The notes beneath the pieces are model-generated. The model searched no databases and had not been told where the DNA came from. It saw nothing but the letters and a program-made list of their open reading frames with translations. From Streptomyces sp. NBRC 110611 (lineage in GTDB: Bacteria; Actinomycetota; Actinomycetes; Streptomycetales; Streptomycetaceae): a stretch of DNA of 46,670 nt. This document shows positions 31,881 through 41,126 of the stretch, piece after piece. Both the position numbers and the translations under genes were made by a program. Within the stretch, counting starts at the first letter, position 1. Every line of letters starts with the position of its first letter. Location: NCBI RefSeq assembly GCF_001590865.1, contig NZ_BBUY01000006.1:94955-141624 (forward strand). The letters run 5' to 3'.

Positions 31881-32936
31881 ATGTGTGATCTGCTGAACCG
31901 CATCTGGTCGCGTCCCCGAGGCGAGTGGAGCCGGGTAGTGAGAAAAGAACTCCCGGACCTCGCCGAGAAGGTGGTCGCGGAGTTGCAGCGGGGATTTCCC
32001 GCATTGGCGGCGCTACTTGGCGATACCCCCGTAGAAGAGGCGCAATGGGCCCTGGAACAGGCTCTGCTGACAGTTCTGGGTTACCAAAAAGAGTCGGAAA
32101 GTAAACGTCCGGAGGTATCGTCCGTCGTCACGCCGATGCCCGTCGCACGGGCCCGCCAGGACCTCTTCGAGGTGCTCGCCGGACAGCGCACGGCGCCCGG
32201 TGAAGGCCTCGGCGAGCTGGCCCGCGCGGCCGGCTGGCCGGTCCCCGAATCCCTCCAGGCCGTCGTCCTCGCCACCCCCGCCGAGGCCCCCCAGCTCGCC
32301 GCGGCCCTGGGCCATGCCCTCATCGGCACCGTCGACGGCTACACCTGTCTCTTCGTCCCCGACCCGGTCACCCAGACCCGTGCCCGCCTGGAAGCGGCCC
32401 TCAAGGGCCGCCCGGCGGCCGTCGGCCATGCCGTCCCCGCGACCGACACCGCGTCATCCCTCCGCTGGGCCCGCTACCTGCTCACCCTCGCCCCCGGCCG
32501 GGTGGGACCCGACTCGCGCCCCGCCTTCGTCGACGACCATCTCTCGGCCCTCCTGCTCCTCCAGGACGAGTCCCTCGCCGACGCGCTGACCTCCCGCTGG
32601 CTCGGCCCCCTCGAACAGCTGACCCCCCGCCAGAGCGAGCGCCTCGAAGTGACCTTGCTGGCCTGGCTGGAGGGCGGCGGCGCCCCCGAGGCGGCCAGGC
32701 TCCTGCACGTACACCCCCAGACGGTCCGCTACCGCCTCCGCCAGATAGAGAAGCTCTTCGGCCCGGTCCTGCGCGACTCCCGCGCCCGCTTCGAACTGGA
32801 GATGGCCCTGCGCGGCCGCCGCTTGATGGCCCACGTCCGCACCCACCGCGCCCGCGCGGGCCGCCGGGCCCGCGCGGCGGCCTCGTCGATCCGCCCCCTG
32901 GGTGTGGCCCGCGAGGCCCGCGTCAACGGCCTGTGA
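31881..32936 (+). CDS. PucR/CdaR-family transcriptional regulator
   Basis: This 351-residue protein has an N-terminal helical region, a middle GGDEF-like domain and a C-terminal PucR HTH: LEVTLLAWLEGGGAPEAARLLHVHPQTVRYRLRQIEKLFGP near residues 255-296. The Arg-rich end follows. ATG at 31881 has GAGGTAG upstream. It is divergent from the redox operon, so regulation of those genes is possible. Its effector is unknown. Confidence 0.85.
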   Translation: MCDLLNRIWSRPRGEWSRVVRKELPDLAEKVVAELQRGFPALAALLGDTPVEEAQWALEQALLTVLGYQKESESKRPEVSSVVTPMPVARARQDLFEVLAGQRTAPGEGLGELARAAGWPVPESLQAVVLATPAEAPQLAAALGHALIGTVDGYTCLFVPDPVTQTRARLEAALKGRPAAVGHAVPATDTASSLRWARYLLTLAPGRVGPDSRPAFVDDHLSALLLLQDESLADALTSRWLGPLEQLTPRQSERLEVTLLAWLEGGGAPEAARLLHVHPQTVRYRLRQIEKLFGPVLRDSRARFELEMALRGRRLMAHVRTHRARAGRRARAAASSIRPLGVAREARVNGL

Positions 32937-33179
32937 CGAAGGGTGGATCCGGCTCGCGCGCCCCGGGCCTGGCCCCGGCCCCGGAAGAACCTCCGGCCCG
33001 GGGCCACTGGCCTGCGCGCGACACTCAACCCACCGCGGCAGCGCGCTCACGTACGGCTAAAAACTTCCTGGTAACGGTCACCCTGGAACGGCCAGCCTGG
33101 TCCCCGCGAAGATCTGTACCTCCGCCGGTCCACAGGCACCGAAATTCCTCATCATCCCTCATCGGGAAGGAAGTTCACG

Positions 33180-33797
33180 ATGTCCGCGTCGTCGCCCCTG
33201 CCGCGTCGCCCCCGCTCGGCACGCAAGGCCTCGCTCGCTGCCGCCACCGGCCTCGCCCTGGCGGCCCTCCTCACCCCGCCGGCGACCGCCCAGCCCACCG
33301 CCGCCCAGCCCGCCACCACGCAGCCGGCCGCCGGGCACGCCGCTGGGGCGCGGGCCGTCGGCGTACAGGCCGAGCCCCTCACCCCCGGAAAGCCCTACTA
33401 CCTGCTGGCCTCCAGCAAGGAGAACCGGGGCGTCACCTTCGAGCCGTACGCCGACCGGGACTACGCCCTGCTGACGAACACGGCGAACACGAACGGCACC
33501 GCCGTGGTCTTCGAGAAACAGGACGACGGCTACGTCATCAGGTCGACCCGGTCCAACTGGTCCGGCCACCACGTCTGGTGCGCCACCGGCAGCGGCATCA
33601 GGCTGGACAAGGAAGGCGGCTGCGCCACCCACTGGCAGCTCTTCCCGACGTACGCCGGCTACCTCCTCAAGGCCGCGACGGGCGACGCCTACCTGTCCAA
33701 CCCCGCGGGCCGCGGCAAGCAGTGGCTCCGAACCGTCAGCTCCGCCCTCCCCGGGTCCCGCGAGTTGACCGCTTTCAAGCCGATCGCAGCGGAGTAG
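33180..33797 (+). CDS. Secreted protein of unknown function
   Basis: This 205-residue protein has a signal peptide (RKASLAAATGLALAALLTPPATAQ) and then Gln/Thr/Ala repeats (PTAAQPATTQPAAG). The mature domain (about 62-200) is aromatic and beta-rich with YYLLASSKENRGVTF, GHHVWCATG and GGCATHWQLF; two Cys probably pair. It resembles a lectin-like trefoil but I could not name a family. ATG at 33180 has AAGGAAG upstream. Confidence 0.78.
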   Translation: MSASSPLPRRPRSARKASLAAATGLALAALLTPPATAQPTAAQPATTQPAAGHAAGARAVGVQAEPLTPGKPYYLLASSKENRGVTFEPYADRDYALLTNTANTNGTAVVFEKQDDGYVIRSTRSNWSGHHVWCATGSGIRLDKEGGCATHWQLFPTYAGYLLKAATGDAYLSNPAGRGKQWLRTVSSALPGSRELTAFKPIAAE

Positions 33798-33899
33798 CCC
33801 CGGTGGCGGTGGAAACGGCGGTGGAAACGCTGTCGGGCGGACGGCGGCGCCGGTGTGCGGGGTCCGGTTGCGGCGCTGCCGCCCGCCGCGCCGCCGCCC

Positions 33900-35294
33900 C
33901 TATCGGCAACGGCGCCCGGTGTTGATGCAGTTGACGGCCGTGTTCATCAGGGCGTCCGGCATCACATTGATGAAGTCGCCGTGGTCGGTGACCGGTTTGC
34001 GGAGCTGCTCCGGGAAGCTGTCGACGGCGAAACCGGTTCCCGGGGGAACGTCGTAGGTGACCCGCTCGACCAGTTGGGGGATGCGCCGGAAGGTGTCCGG
34101 GCAGTTGCCGTTCCGGTCGGAGAAGGCCACATGGGCGCGGTGGTTCGCGCTGTCGGTGCCGCGGCCGTCCCAGCAGTTCTGGAAGGCGAAGGTGCGGACC
34201 ACCTGGGACCCGTTCGGGCAGAGCGGGTACCTGTCCTTGAGCTGGCGGTCCTCGAAGCCGGTGCAGCTCCAGGAGGCGTTGGCGTTCTGCGTACCGTTGG
34301 TGAAGGCCTTCGCGTCGCCGGTGATGACGCGGAGGAAGCGCGGCATCGCCTGGACGGTGCCGGCCTGGCTGCCGCGGAAGGTGAGCGTGACGGTGGCCGG
34401 TGTCAGGACCGAGCCGATGTTGCCGTCCAGTGCGGCGCCCGGCTTGCGCTCCGCGTTCTGGTCGAGCCGGCGGAGCACCGGCCAGTAGTAGGTGGACTGA
34501 TCGCCGTTGCGGCAGGTGGTGCCGGAGGCGGCGAGGGACCGGTCGGTGGAGAAGCCGTCGGTGGAGGTGTTGCCGACGTAGTCGTGGGTGTGGTGGGCGC
34601 CGTTTCTGACGCCCGGGGTGACGATGACGTTGTCGGAGTTGAAGTGGCCTTCCTCGTTGCGGCCGCACTCGGTGGTGAACGTGCCGGTCGTGGCGTCGCG
34701 CCCCTGGGGGGCGGCGAACGGCGGGGCGTCCGCGTTCGGCCGGACGGTGGTGATGTCGACGAAGTCGGCGGGCGAGGGTCCGCCGGGCCGCCCCTGCCCC
34801 CGGTTCCGGGCTTGTTGTGCGGGCTGGCCGGGCTGGCCGGGCTTGGTGGTGCACCCGCTCAACGTGGTGAGATATTCCGGCCGTTCGGCGTCCTTGGCGA
34901 TGGCGGTGACGATCGTGCCGATGGTGCGGTCGCGCTGCTGCCGGAGCCGGGGGAGGAGGGTGCCGCTGTCGGTGCCGCCCATCATCGCGTGGTAGGCGTC
35001 GTGGACCTGGCGGTCGAGGGCCGCCAGGCCCTTGGAGACCTGGAGCTGGGCGCTGCGCGGCACCTCGCGCAGCCGTTCGCCGACATCGGGGCACGAGAGC
35101 GTGGCGGCCACGACGGCGCTGTGCCGCTGATGACCGTCGGCCGCCTCGGGGGCGGCGTCGCCGGCCAGGGCCGTGGTGGCGACCGCTGCCAGTCCGCCGC
35201 CGCCCAGCAGGAGCGCGGCCGCTGCCACCAGCATTCTGTTCGCCAGTCGGGAGCGTTTGTGGACGGGCTGGGGCTGCCCATGTCGTTGCCTCAT
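33900..35294 (-). CDS. Secreted DUF1996 protein
   Basis: This 464-residue secreted protein has an N-terminal signal with hydrophobic core VAAAALLLGGGGLAAVATTALA. The DUF1996 domain (about 200-460) includes FNSDNVIVTPGVRNGAHHTHDYVGN, NCWDGRGTDSANHRAHVAF and CPDTFRRIPQLVERVTYDV. The His-rich motifs suggest metal binding. A linker near 155-175 is Gln/Gly/Pro-rich. The next gene upstream on the same strand encodes a DUF4142 protein, so they may be co-transcribed. Function unknown. Confidence 0.85.
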   Translation of the reverse strand: MRQRHGQPQPVHKRSRLANRMLVAAAALLLGGGGLAAVATTALAGDAAPEAADGHQRHSAVVAATLSCPDVGERLREVPRSAQLQVSKGLAALDRQVHDAYHAMMGGTDSGTLLPRLRQQRDRTIGTIVTAIAKDAERPEYLTTLSGCTTKPGQPGQPAQQARNRGQGRPGGPSPADFVDITTVRPNADAPPFAAPQGRDATTGTFTTECGRNEEGHFNSDNVIVTPGVRNGAHHTHDYVGNTSTDGFSTDRSLAASGTTCRNGDQSTYYWPVLRRLDQNAERKPGAALDGNIGSVLTPATVTLTFRGSQAGTVQAMPRFLRVITGDAKAFTNGTQNANASWSCTGFEDRQLKDRYPLCPNGSQVVRTFAFQNCWDGRGTDSANHRAHVAFSDRNGNCPDTFRRIPQLVERVTYDVPPGTGFAVDSFPEQLRKPVTDHGDFINVMPDALMNTAVNCINTGRRCR

Positions 35295-35348
35295 GAGATC
35301 ACTTCGCTTTGTCCGGTGTGAGGGGGCTGAGCCGCTGGTGTGGCGGGC

Positions 35349-35411
35349 GGGTCAGCTGCTGTGGAGGACGGTTCAGTTGCTCTGGCGCGCGGCTCAGCTG
35401 CTGTGGAGGGC
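35349..35411 (-). repeat. Three 21-bp tandem units spanning the 3' end of the DUF4142 gene
   Basis: Units at 35349-35369, 35370-35390 and 35391-35411 share the core TCAGCTGCTGTGGAGG. The right-hand copy contains the last codons and stop of the DUF4142 gene, so its 3' end appears duplicated downstream as extra in-phase stop-like copies. A fourth degenerate unit may lie just left. Confidence 0.65.
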
Positions 35412-36074
35412 GTCGAAGTCGACCTGCCCGGTCTTCTCCAGGACGGTGATGTGGTCCAGCACGACGGCGTTGGCGCGGTCCGCCAGGGCGCGCACCATCG
35501 CGTTACGGGTCCGGTCGCGGACCATCGCGATCAGACCGAAGACCTTGCCGTGCGACCGGCGCAGCAACTCGGCGAAGAGCCGGGGGTACTCGGCGTCCGC
35601 GGCGGAGTTCAGCTGGCCCAGCCAGCCCTGCTGCTCGGGGGTGGGCTGGTTGGCCAGCGCGATGCCCAGCGTCCGCCCGGCCTCCACCGACCTCCGGTCC
35701 AGCTCGGTGTGGCCGGCCACGAGATGGTCACCGGCCGTACGTACCGCCGCGGTCCGCCCGCGGGCCTGGGCCTGCCGCCCCGCGGGCAGCTCCCACAGCC
35801 CGGCCAGTCTGACCTTGCGTACGAAGTCCCGGTCCATCGCGGTCAGCGGACCGTGGCGGGTGTGCACGGTGCCGCCGCCGTCATCGTCGTACGTCACGGT
35901 GTTGCCGGCCGCGGACGCGGTCTCACCGAAGAGCTGGACGGGTAGCAGCAGTGCCGCGAGCGTGGCCACGAGCGCGGTGACCACCAGTCCGGTGGCGAGG
36001 GGCCGCCCGGATGTCGCGGAGTTGCCGAGGGCGGATGCGGAGGTGCTGAGGATCGACCGCACAGGGCCTCCCAT
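35394..36074 (-). CDS. Secreted or membrane DUF4142 protein
   Basis: This 226-residue protein starts at ATG 36074 (weak ribosome site). An N-terminal hydrophobic segment (LATGLVVTALVATLAALLLPVQL) is followed by a ferritin-like helical DUF4142 domain: TAMDRDFVRKVRLAGLWELPAGR and LAAGHTELDRRSVEAG-type helices. An in-frame ATG at 36221 would add 49 residues made of VPQAQQ-like repeats. I consider the shorter protein likelier because the extension is a minisatellite. It is upstream of the DUF1996 gene, 100 bp apart. Confidence 0.7.
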   Translation of the reverse strand: MGGPVRSILSTSASALGNSATSGRPLATGLVVTALVATLAALLLPVQLFGETASAAGNTVTYDDDGGGTVHTRHGPLTAMDRDFVRKVRLAGLWELPAGRQAQARGRTAAVRTAGDHLVAGHTELDRRSVEAGRTLGIALANQPTPEQQGWLGQLNSAADAEYPRLFAELLRRSHGKVFGLIAMVRDRTRNAMVRALADRANAVVLDHITVLEKTGQVDFDALHSS

Positions 36075-36100
36075 TCGTTCGCACGGAATCCGTCGGAGCC

Positions 36101-36192
36101 GCTGGGCCTGCCGGACCCGCTGGGCCTGCCGGACCCGCTGGGCCTGTGGGACCTGTTGGGCCTGTGGGACCTGTTGGGCCTGTGGGACCCGC
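36101..36192 (-). repeat. 18-bp minisatellite upstream of the DUF4142 gene
   Basis: About five tandem 18-bp units (GGGCCTGCCGGACCCGCT and the variant GGGCCTGTGGGACCTGTT) run from 36101 to 36192. They stay open in the frame of the downstream DUF4142 gene (VPQAQQ, VRQAQR). Variable copy number is likely between strains. Confidence 0.8.
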
Positions 36193-36422
36193 TGATTGCC
36201 ATCGGACGCTAGGGCCCGCACCAGCCCCTCCGGCGGGTCTTCTCACCCCTGGACAAATAACGGCCCGACCCGCCACGGCACTGCTACGGTCCCCGCACGC
36301 ATACGGATGTCCCGCCCGGCGTTTCCCCGCGGCGCCCTGGTCCGCCGCCCGCCCCGTCCTGTGGTTAGGCTTGAGCGGACGACGACAAGTCTGGATACGA
36401 GCCCACGCGAGGAGGACGCCGG

Positions 36423-36728
36423 ATGTACCGCGCCGTCGAGGCATCGCGGATGTACGCCTGCGCGCTGCTCTTCCTCGCCGTCGGACTCCTGCTCGCCCAG
36501 ACCGGGCTGGCGACGGCGCTGACCACCGCCGCGATGACCGCCGCGGTGCTGCTGCTCTGCAGCGCCTTCCTGATCGTCGCCTGCACGCGGTCCGTCCCAC
36601 CGGGCCGTATCCGTACGGCGCTTCGCGACCGCGAGCGACGTACCGCCTTCCTGCCGCAACGCGACCCGGACGCGGATGGCCGGCCGCGCCCCCGAGCACC
36701 GGGCCGTGCCCTCCTGACGGCCGCGTAG
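36423..36728 (+). CDS. DUF6412-like small membrane protein
   Basis: This 101-residue protein has two hydrophobic segments (MYACALLFLAVGLLLAQTGL; TTAAMTAAVLLLCSAFLIVAC) and a basic hydrophilic tail. ATG at 36423 has GAGGAGGAC upstream. It directly precedes a YidC-like gene, the usual context of DUF6412 proteins, but its function is unknown. Confidence 0.75.
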   Translation: MYRAVEASRMYACALLFLAVGLLLAQTGLATALTTAAMTAAVLLLCSAFLIVACTRSVPPGRIRTALRDRERRTAFLPQRDPDADGRPRPRAPGRALLTAA

Positions 36729-36813
36729 ACGCCGGGCGCTCATTTCCGCGTCCGCGCGGCTCGTCACGCCGAATCCACATCCCGGTACGACGAGACCCGT
36801 GGAGGGCTCACCC

Positions 36814-37557
36814 ATGTCCGTTTTCGGCTTCCTCGGCGATGCGTTGGCGCGTGGCGCCGAGGCGATCACCCCGCTCTTCGGCGCCACGTCCATGGCCGCC
36901 GCCATCGTCCTGTTCACCGTTGCCGTACGCGCCGCACTGCACCCGCTCGCCCGCGCCGCGGTCCGCGGCGAGAAGGCCCGTGCCGCGCTCGCCCCGGAGA
37001 TCGCCGAACTACAGCGCAGATACCAGGACGACCCCGAGCGGCGGACGGAGGCGATGGCCGGCCTGTACGCCAGGACCGGCGCCTCGCCGCTGGCCGGCTG
37101 CCTCCCGGCGCTGCTCCAACTGCCGGTCTTCTTCCTGATGTACCGCCTGTTCTCCGACGGGGGCGGCGGGCTGCTCGACCACACGCTGTTCGGTGCGCCG
37201 CTCGGCGGGCACTGGAGCCAGGCGCTCGCCGACGGCGGGGCCTTCGGACCGCAGGGCCAGGTCCACCTCGTGCTGTTCGTACTGATGGCGGCGGTCGCCA
37301 CCTGGAACTACCGGCGGGGACGGGCCGCGCAGGCCAAGGCCTCGGCGACGGCCGCGGGCGGCAACGGGGCGGCCGCGCTGCCGGGGACGGCGTCCGTGGC
37401 CAAGGTGCTGCCGCTGCTGTCCTTCGGGATGCTGATCACGGTGGCCGTGGTGCCGCTCGCGGCCGGGCTGTACACGGTGACGACGACGGCCTGGACCGCA
37501 TGCGAACGGGCCCTGCTGCAGCGGGACCGCGCCTCATCCCCGCCGTCCACACCATGA
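36814..37557 (+). CDS. YidC/Oxa1-family membrane insertase paralogue
   Basis: This 247-residue short-form insertase has the conserved transmembrane core MAAAIVLFTVAVRAALHPLARAAVRGEKARAAL, PEIAELQRRYQDDPERRTEAMAGLYARTGASPLAGCLPALLQLPVFFLMYRLF and a C-terminal pair of helices. It inserts membrane proteins; this is likely a second copy besides the essential YidC near rnpA. ATG at 36814 has GGAGGG 7 nt upstream. Confidence 0.88.
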   Translation: MSVFGFLGDALARGAEAITPLFGATSMAAAIVLFTVAVRAALHPLARAAVRGEKARAALAPEIAELQRRYQDDPERRTEAMAGLYARTGASPLAGCLPALLQLPVFFLMYRLFSDGGGGLLDHTLFGAPLGGHWSQALADGGAFGPQGQVHLVLFVLMAAVATWNYRRGRAAQAKASATAAGGNGAAALPGTASVAKVLPLLSFGMLITVAVVPLAAGLYTVTTTAWTACERALLQRDRASSPPSTP

Positions 37558-37760
37558 CCGCTCATCCCCGCCGTCCGCTCCATGACCGCGTCGCCTCGTC
37601 CGCACCATGACCGCATCAAGGTGTCCACTCCGTGGACGGTGGGGCTTGTGGACCGGGCGCCCCTCCTGGAGGATCGGCCGAAGCGCTCGATGGCCGTCCC
37701 CATCGGCCGGCCCGGAAGGCCCCTTCCGGAGCCGACCCTTCGATCAGGGGAGAGGTATCG

Positions 37761-38630
37761 ATGAAGCTGCTGCGTGTCGGATCGGCGGGGGCGGAACGCC
37801 CGGCGCTGCTCGACGGGTCCGGGGCCCTGCGGGACCTGTCGGGCCTGGTGCCGGACATCGACGGAGCGCTGCTCGCGGACGACGGGAAGCTGGCCCGGAT
37901 CCGCGCCGCCGCGGCCTCGGGTGAGCTGCCCGCACCCGACGGCGCCGGGCTGCGCACCGGTCCGCCGGTGGCCCGGATCGGCAAGATCGTGGGCATCGGG
38001 CTGAACTACCACGACCACGCCCGGGAGACGGGAGCCGCGCCCCCGGAGGAACCGATCGTCTTCCTGAAGGCCCCGGACACGGTGGTCGGCCCCGACGACA
38101 CCGTGCTGATTCCGCGCGGCAGCGTGAAGACCGACTGGGAGGCGGAGCTGGCGGTCGTCATCGGACGTACCGCCCGCTGCCTGGCGGACGACGCGCAGGC
38201 GCTGGCGGCGGTGGCCGGCTACGCGGTGGCGCACGACGTCTCCGAGCGCGCGTTCCAGCTCGAACGCGGCGGCCAGTGGGACAAGGGCAAGAACTGCGAG
38301 ACGTTCAACCCGTTGGGCCCGTGGCTGGTGACCGCCGACGAGGTGCCCGACCCGCAGGCGCTCGGCGTACGGCTGTGGGTCAACGGCGAGCTGAAGCAGA
38401 ACGGCACCACCGCCGAGCAGATCTTTCCGGTGGCTGAAGTCGTCCGCTACGTAAGCCAGTTCATGACCCTCTACCCAGGTGACGTCATCAACACCGGCAC
38501 ACCGGCCGGCGTCGCCATGGGCCGGCCGGAGCCCAAGCCGTATCTGCGGGCGGGCGATGTCGTCGAGCTGGAGATCGATGGCCTGGGCCGCCAGCGACAG
38601 ACGCTGCGCCCCGCCGCCGCGCTCGACTGA
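37761..38630 (+). CDS. Fumarylacetoacetate hydrolase (FAH)-family enzyme
   Basis: This 289-residue protein has the FAH fold: GIGLNYHDHARETGA near residue 75 and metal ligands in VKTDWEAELAVVIG, with YAVAHDVSERAFQ and GDVINTGTPAGVAMG following. Such enzymes split diketo acids or isomerise or decarboxylate aromatic degradation products. ATG at 37761 has GGGAGAGG upstream. The convergent neighbour is a Gfo/Idh/MocA oxidoreductase, so a shared sugar-acid pathway is possible. Confidence 0.9.
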   Translation: MKLLRVGSAGAERPALLDGSGALRDLSGLVPDIDGALLADDGKLARIRAAAASGELPAPDGAGLRTGPPVARIGKIVGIGLNYHDHARETGAAPPEEPIVFLKAPDTVVGPDDTVLIPRGSVKTDWEAELAVVIGRTARCLADDAQALAAVAGYAVAHDVSERAFQLERGGQWDKGKNCETFNPLGPWLVTADEVPDPQALGVRLWVNGELKQNGTTAEQIFPVAEVVRYVSQFMTLYPGDVINTGTPAGVAMGRPEPKPYLRAGDVVELEIDGLGRQRQTLRPAAALD

Positions 38631-38676
38631 CCTCCGGCAGGCCGGCCGAGCGCGGCGGTCCCCGGCCTCCGGCAGG

Positions 38677-39780
38677 TCAGCCGAGCGTGACGGTCCGGCC
38701 TTCGGCCGCTGACCGTTTCGCGGCCTCCAGGACACGCAGTGCGGCGGCGGCCTCGGCGGCGGTGACCGGCGGGGCGCCGCCCTCGCGCAGGGCGCGGGCG
38801 ATCGCGGCGTAGTACGCGGGGTAGTCACCCGGCAGGGTCGGTACGGGCTCGCCGCCCCCCATCCGCGGGGACGCTCCGGCGCCGAGCCGGCCCCAGCGGG
38901 TCTTCGGCTCCACGCCCCACTCCCCGCTCTCGCCGCTCTCGTCGTCGGGGCGCCGGCCCTCGCGCAGGGCGGCTTCCTGCGGGTCCAGGCCGTGCTTGGT
39001 GTAGCCCGCCTGGTTGCCCAGCACGCGGAAGCGGGGACCCAGCAGGGCGGCGGTGGCGCTCATCCACAGATGGGAGCGGACCCCGTTCGCATGGGTGAGG
39101 GCGAGGAAGGTGTCGTCGTCCGCCTCGGCGCCGGGGCGGCGGATGTCGGACTCGGCGTAGACGGAGACGACCGGGCCGAAGAGGGCCAGCGCCTGGTCGA
39201 CGAGGTGGCTGCCGAGGTCGTAGAGCAGCCCCCCGAGCTCCGCCGGGTCACCGGACTCCCGCCAGCCGCCCTTGAGCTGCGGCCGCCAGCGCTCGAAGCG
39301 GGACTCGAAGCGCCAGACTTCGCCCAGCGTGCCCTCCTCGACCAGCTTGCGCACCGTACGGAAGTCGTTGTCCCAGCGGCGGTTCTGGAACACGGAGAGC
39401 AGCAGTCCACGGTCCTGGGCGAGGGTGGCGAGCTTCTCGGCCTCGGCGGCGGTCGAGGCCAGCGGTTTGTCGACGACCACCGGCAGACCGGCCTCCAGCG
39501 CGGCGGTGGCGAGCGGTACATGGGTCTTGTTCGGCGTCGCCACCACGATCAGATCCAGATCGGCGGCACGGTCGAGCACCTCGTCCGGGGTGGCGACCGT
39601 ACGTACCCGGGGATGCGCGGCGCGGGCCCGGGCCTGCCGCTCAGGATCGGCGGTGGAGACGGTGTCGAGCACCAGGCCGTCGGTGGCCGCGATCAGCGGG
39701 GCGTGGAAGACCGAGCCCGCCAGGCCGTAGCCGAGGAGGCCGACGCGGAGCGGTGCGTGCTTTTCGTTCGTCTCACTCAT
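38677..39780 (-). CDS. Gfo/Idh/MocA-family NAD(P)-dependent oxidoreductase
   Basis: This 367-residue protein has an N-terminal Rossmann fold with LRVGLLGYGLAGSVFHAPLI, DLIVVATPNKTHVPLA and the DKP motif (VVVDKPLAST, in place of the more usual EKP), then an alpha/beta substrate domain. It oxidises or reduces a sugar or sugar-like compound. ATG at 39780; divergent from the ROK gene across a palindromic operator. Substrate not determinable. Confidence 0.9.
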   Translation of the reverse strand: MSETNEKHAPLRVGLLGYGLAGSVFHAPLIAATDGLVLDTVSTADPERQARARAAHPRVRTVATPDEVLDRAADLDLIVVATPNKTHVPLATAALEAGLPVVVDKPLASTAAEAEKLATLAQDRGLLLSVFQNRRWDNDFRTVRKLVEEGTLGEVWRFESRFERWRPQLKGGWRESGDPAELGGLLYDLGSHLVDQALALFGPVVSVYAESDIRRPGAEADDDTFLALTHANGVRSHLWMSATAALLGPRFRVLGNQAGYTKHGLDPQEAALREGRRPDDESGESGEWGVEPKTRWGRLGAGASPRMGGGEPVPTLPGDYPAYYAAIARALREGGAPPVTAAEAAAALRVLEAAKRSAAEGRTVTLG

Positions 39781-39860
39781 GCTGTCCGTCCCGCCATTCG
39801 CTTCCACCGCTCACTCCGCTCGTATGTCCGGCATGTCCCGTCCATCCCGCCCACTCACTC

Positions 39861-39887
39861 CACTTAAGCAACACTGTTGCCTAAGTG
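39861..39887. promoter_or_regulatory. 27-bp near-perfect palindrome, likely ROK repressor operator
   Basis: CACTTAAGCAAC, 3-bp centre, GTTGCCTAAGTG: 12-bp arms with one mismatch, lying between the oxidoreductase start (39780) and ROK start (39912). Position and symmetry suit an operator controlling both divergent genes. Binding is not demonstrated. Confidence 0.7.
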
Positions 39888-39911
39888 CAAGCCTCCGCCG
39901 ACAATGGAGGG

Positions 39912-41126
39912 GTGACCAGCAGCGATCAGACCTCCGACCGCCACGTGACCGTGACCGTGACCGGCCGGGTTGCCGTGGGCAATCCGGGTGCCAACCTCCC
40001 CGCCCTCCGCGGGCACAACGCCGCCGTGGTGCTCGGGCTGCTGCGCGCGGCCGGCGAGAGCGGGGTCAGCAGGCGGGAACTGGCCGCGCACACGGGGCTC
40101 ACTCCACAGGCGGTCAGCAAGATCACCGCTCGACTGCGGGCCGAGGGCCTGGTCACCGAGGCGGGCCGCCGCGCGTCCACGGGCGGCAAACCGGCCACGG
40201 TCCTGCGACTGGTTCCCGGTGCCCGGCACGCCGTCGGGCTGCATCTGGACCGCGATGAGCTCATCGCCGTCCTCGTCGACCTCGCGGGCCGGGCGGTCGC
40301 CGTCCGGCGCGCCCCGCTCGCCTTCGAGGCGGGCGCCGAGCCGGTACTCACGACGGCCGAGCGGGAGATCGCGGCGCTGCTCCGGGAGCCGGCCGGACCA
40401 CTGGACCGGGAGTCCGGCCGACCGCCGGTCCTGGGAGTCGGGGCGGCCTGCCCGGGCCCGCTGGACCACGCCACCGGGGTGCTGCACCGCGTCACCGGCG
40501 CACCCCAGTGGGACGGCTTCCCGCTGCGGGACGCCCTCGCCGAACGGCTCGGCCTGCCCGTCCTCCTCGACAAGGACACCAACGCGGCGGCCCTCGGCCT
40601 GGCCCAGGGCGCGCCGTCCGGTGCCGGCTCCTTCGGCTACCTCCATCTGGGTACGGGCCTCGGCGCCGGGCTCGTCCTGGACGGTGGTCTCTACCGCGGT
40701 CCCCGCACCGGTGCCGGGGAATTCGGCCACCAGATAGTCCAGTTGGACGGCCCGCGCTGCGGCTGCGGACAGCACGGCTGCATCGAGGCGCTGTGCCTGA
40801 CGGCGGTGGCCCGTGGCGATCTGCCGGGCGCCGCCCGGGCGCTCGGCGTGGGCGCGGCCAACCTCGTCGAACTCCTGGATATCGACCGCGTGCTGCTCGG
40901 CGGGCGCACCGTACTGGAGAACCCGGAGCCGTTCCTGAGCGGAGTGGCGCGGGCCCTGGCCGCCCAGGCCCGCACCCGTGGCAGCGGCCGGCCCGGCGCC
41001 CGCGGCGCGGTGTCGGTGGCGCTCGCCCCCGGCGGCGCCCGGGCGGTCGCCGGCGGAGCGGCGGAGCTGGTGCTCGCACCGCTCTTCGGGCCGGTCCGGC
41101 CGGTCGACGGCCACTGCGCCGCATAG
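39912..41126 (+). CDS. ROK-family transcriptional regulator
   Basis: This protein has about 404 residues from GTG at 39912 (an alternative GTG at 39885 would add nine). An N-terminal winged HTH (VSRRELAAHTGLTPQAVSKITARL, about 45-75) precedes the ROK sugar-kinase-like domain with YLHLGTGLGAGLVLDG and the zinc motif CGCGQHGCIE preceded by GAGEFGHQIV. A conserved catalytic Asp region (VLLDKDTNAAAL) is present. Repressor of the divergent oxidoreductase gene through the 39861-39887 palindrome is likely; the effector is probably a sugar. Confidence 0.9.
   Translation: MTSSDQTSDRHVTVTVTGRVAVGNPGANLPALRGHNAAVVLGLLRAAGESGVSRRELAAHTGLTPQAVSKITARLRAEGLVTEAGRRASTGGKPATVLRLVPGARHAVGLHLDRDELIAVLVDLAGRAVAVRRAPLAFEAGAEPVLTTAEREIAALLREPAGPLDRESGRPPVLGVGAACPGPLDHATGVLHRVTGAPQWDGFPLRDALAERLGLPVLLDKDTNAAALGLAQGAPSGAGSFGYLHLGTGLGAGLVLDGGLYRGPRTGAGEFGHQIVQLDGPRCGCGQHGCIEALCLTAVARGDLPGAARALGVGAANLVELLDIDRVLLGGRTVLENPEPFLSGVARALAAQARTRGSGRPGARGAVSVALAPGGARAVAGGAAELVLAPLFGPVRPVDGHCAA

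Noticed and set aside
36101..36192. 18-bp array considered as a CRISPR array
   Set aside because: Contiguous minisatellite in phase with the adjacent gene; there are no spacers.
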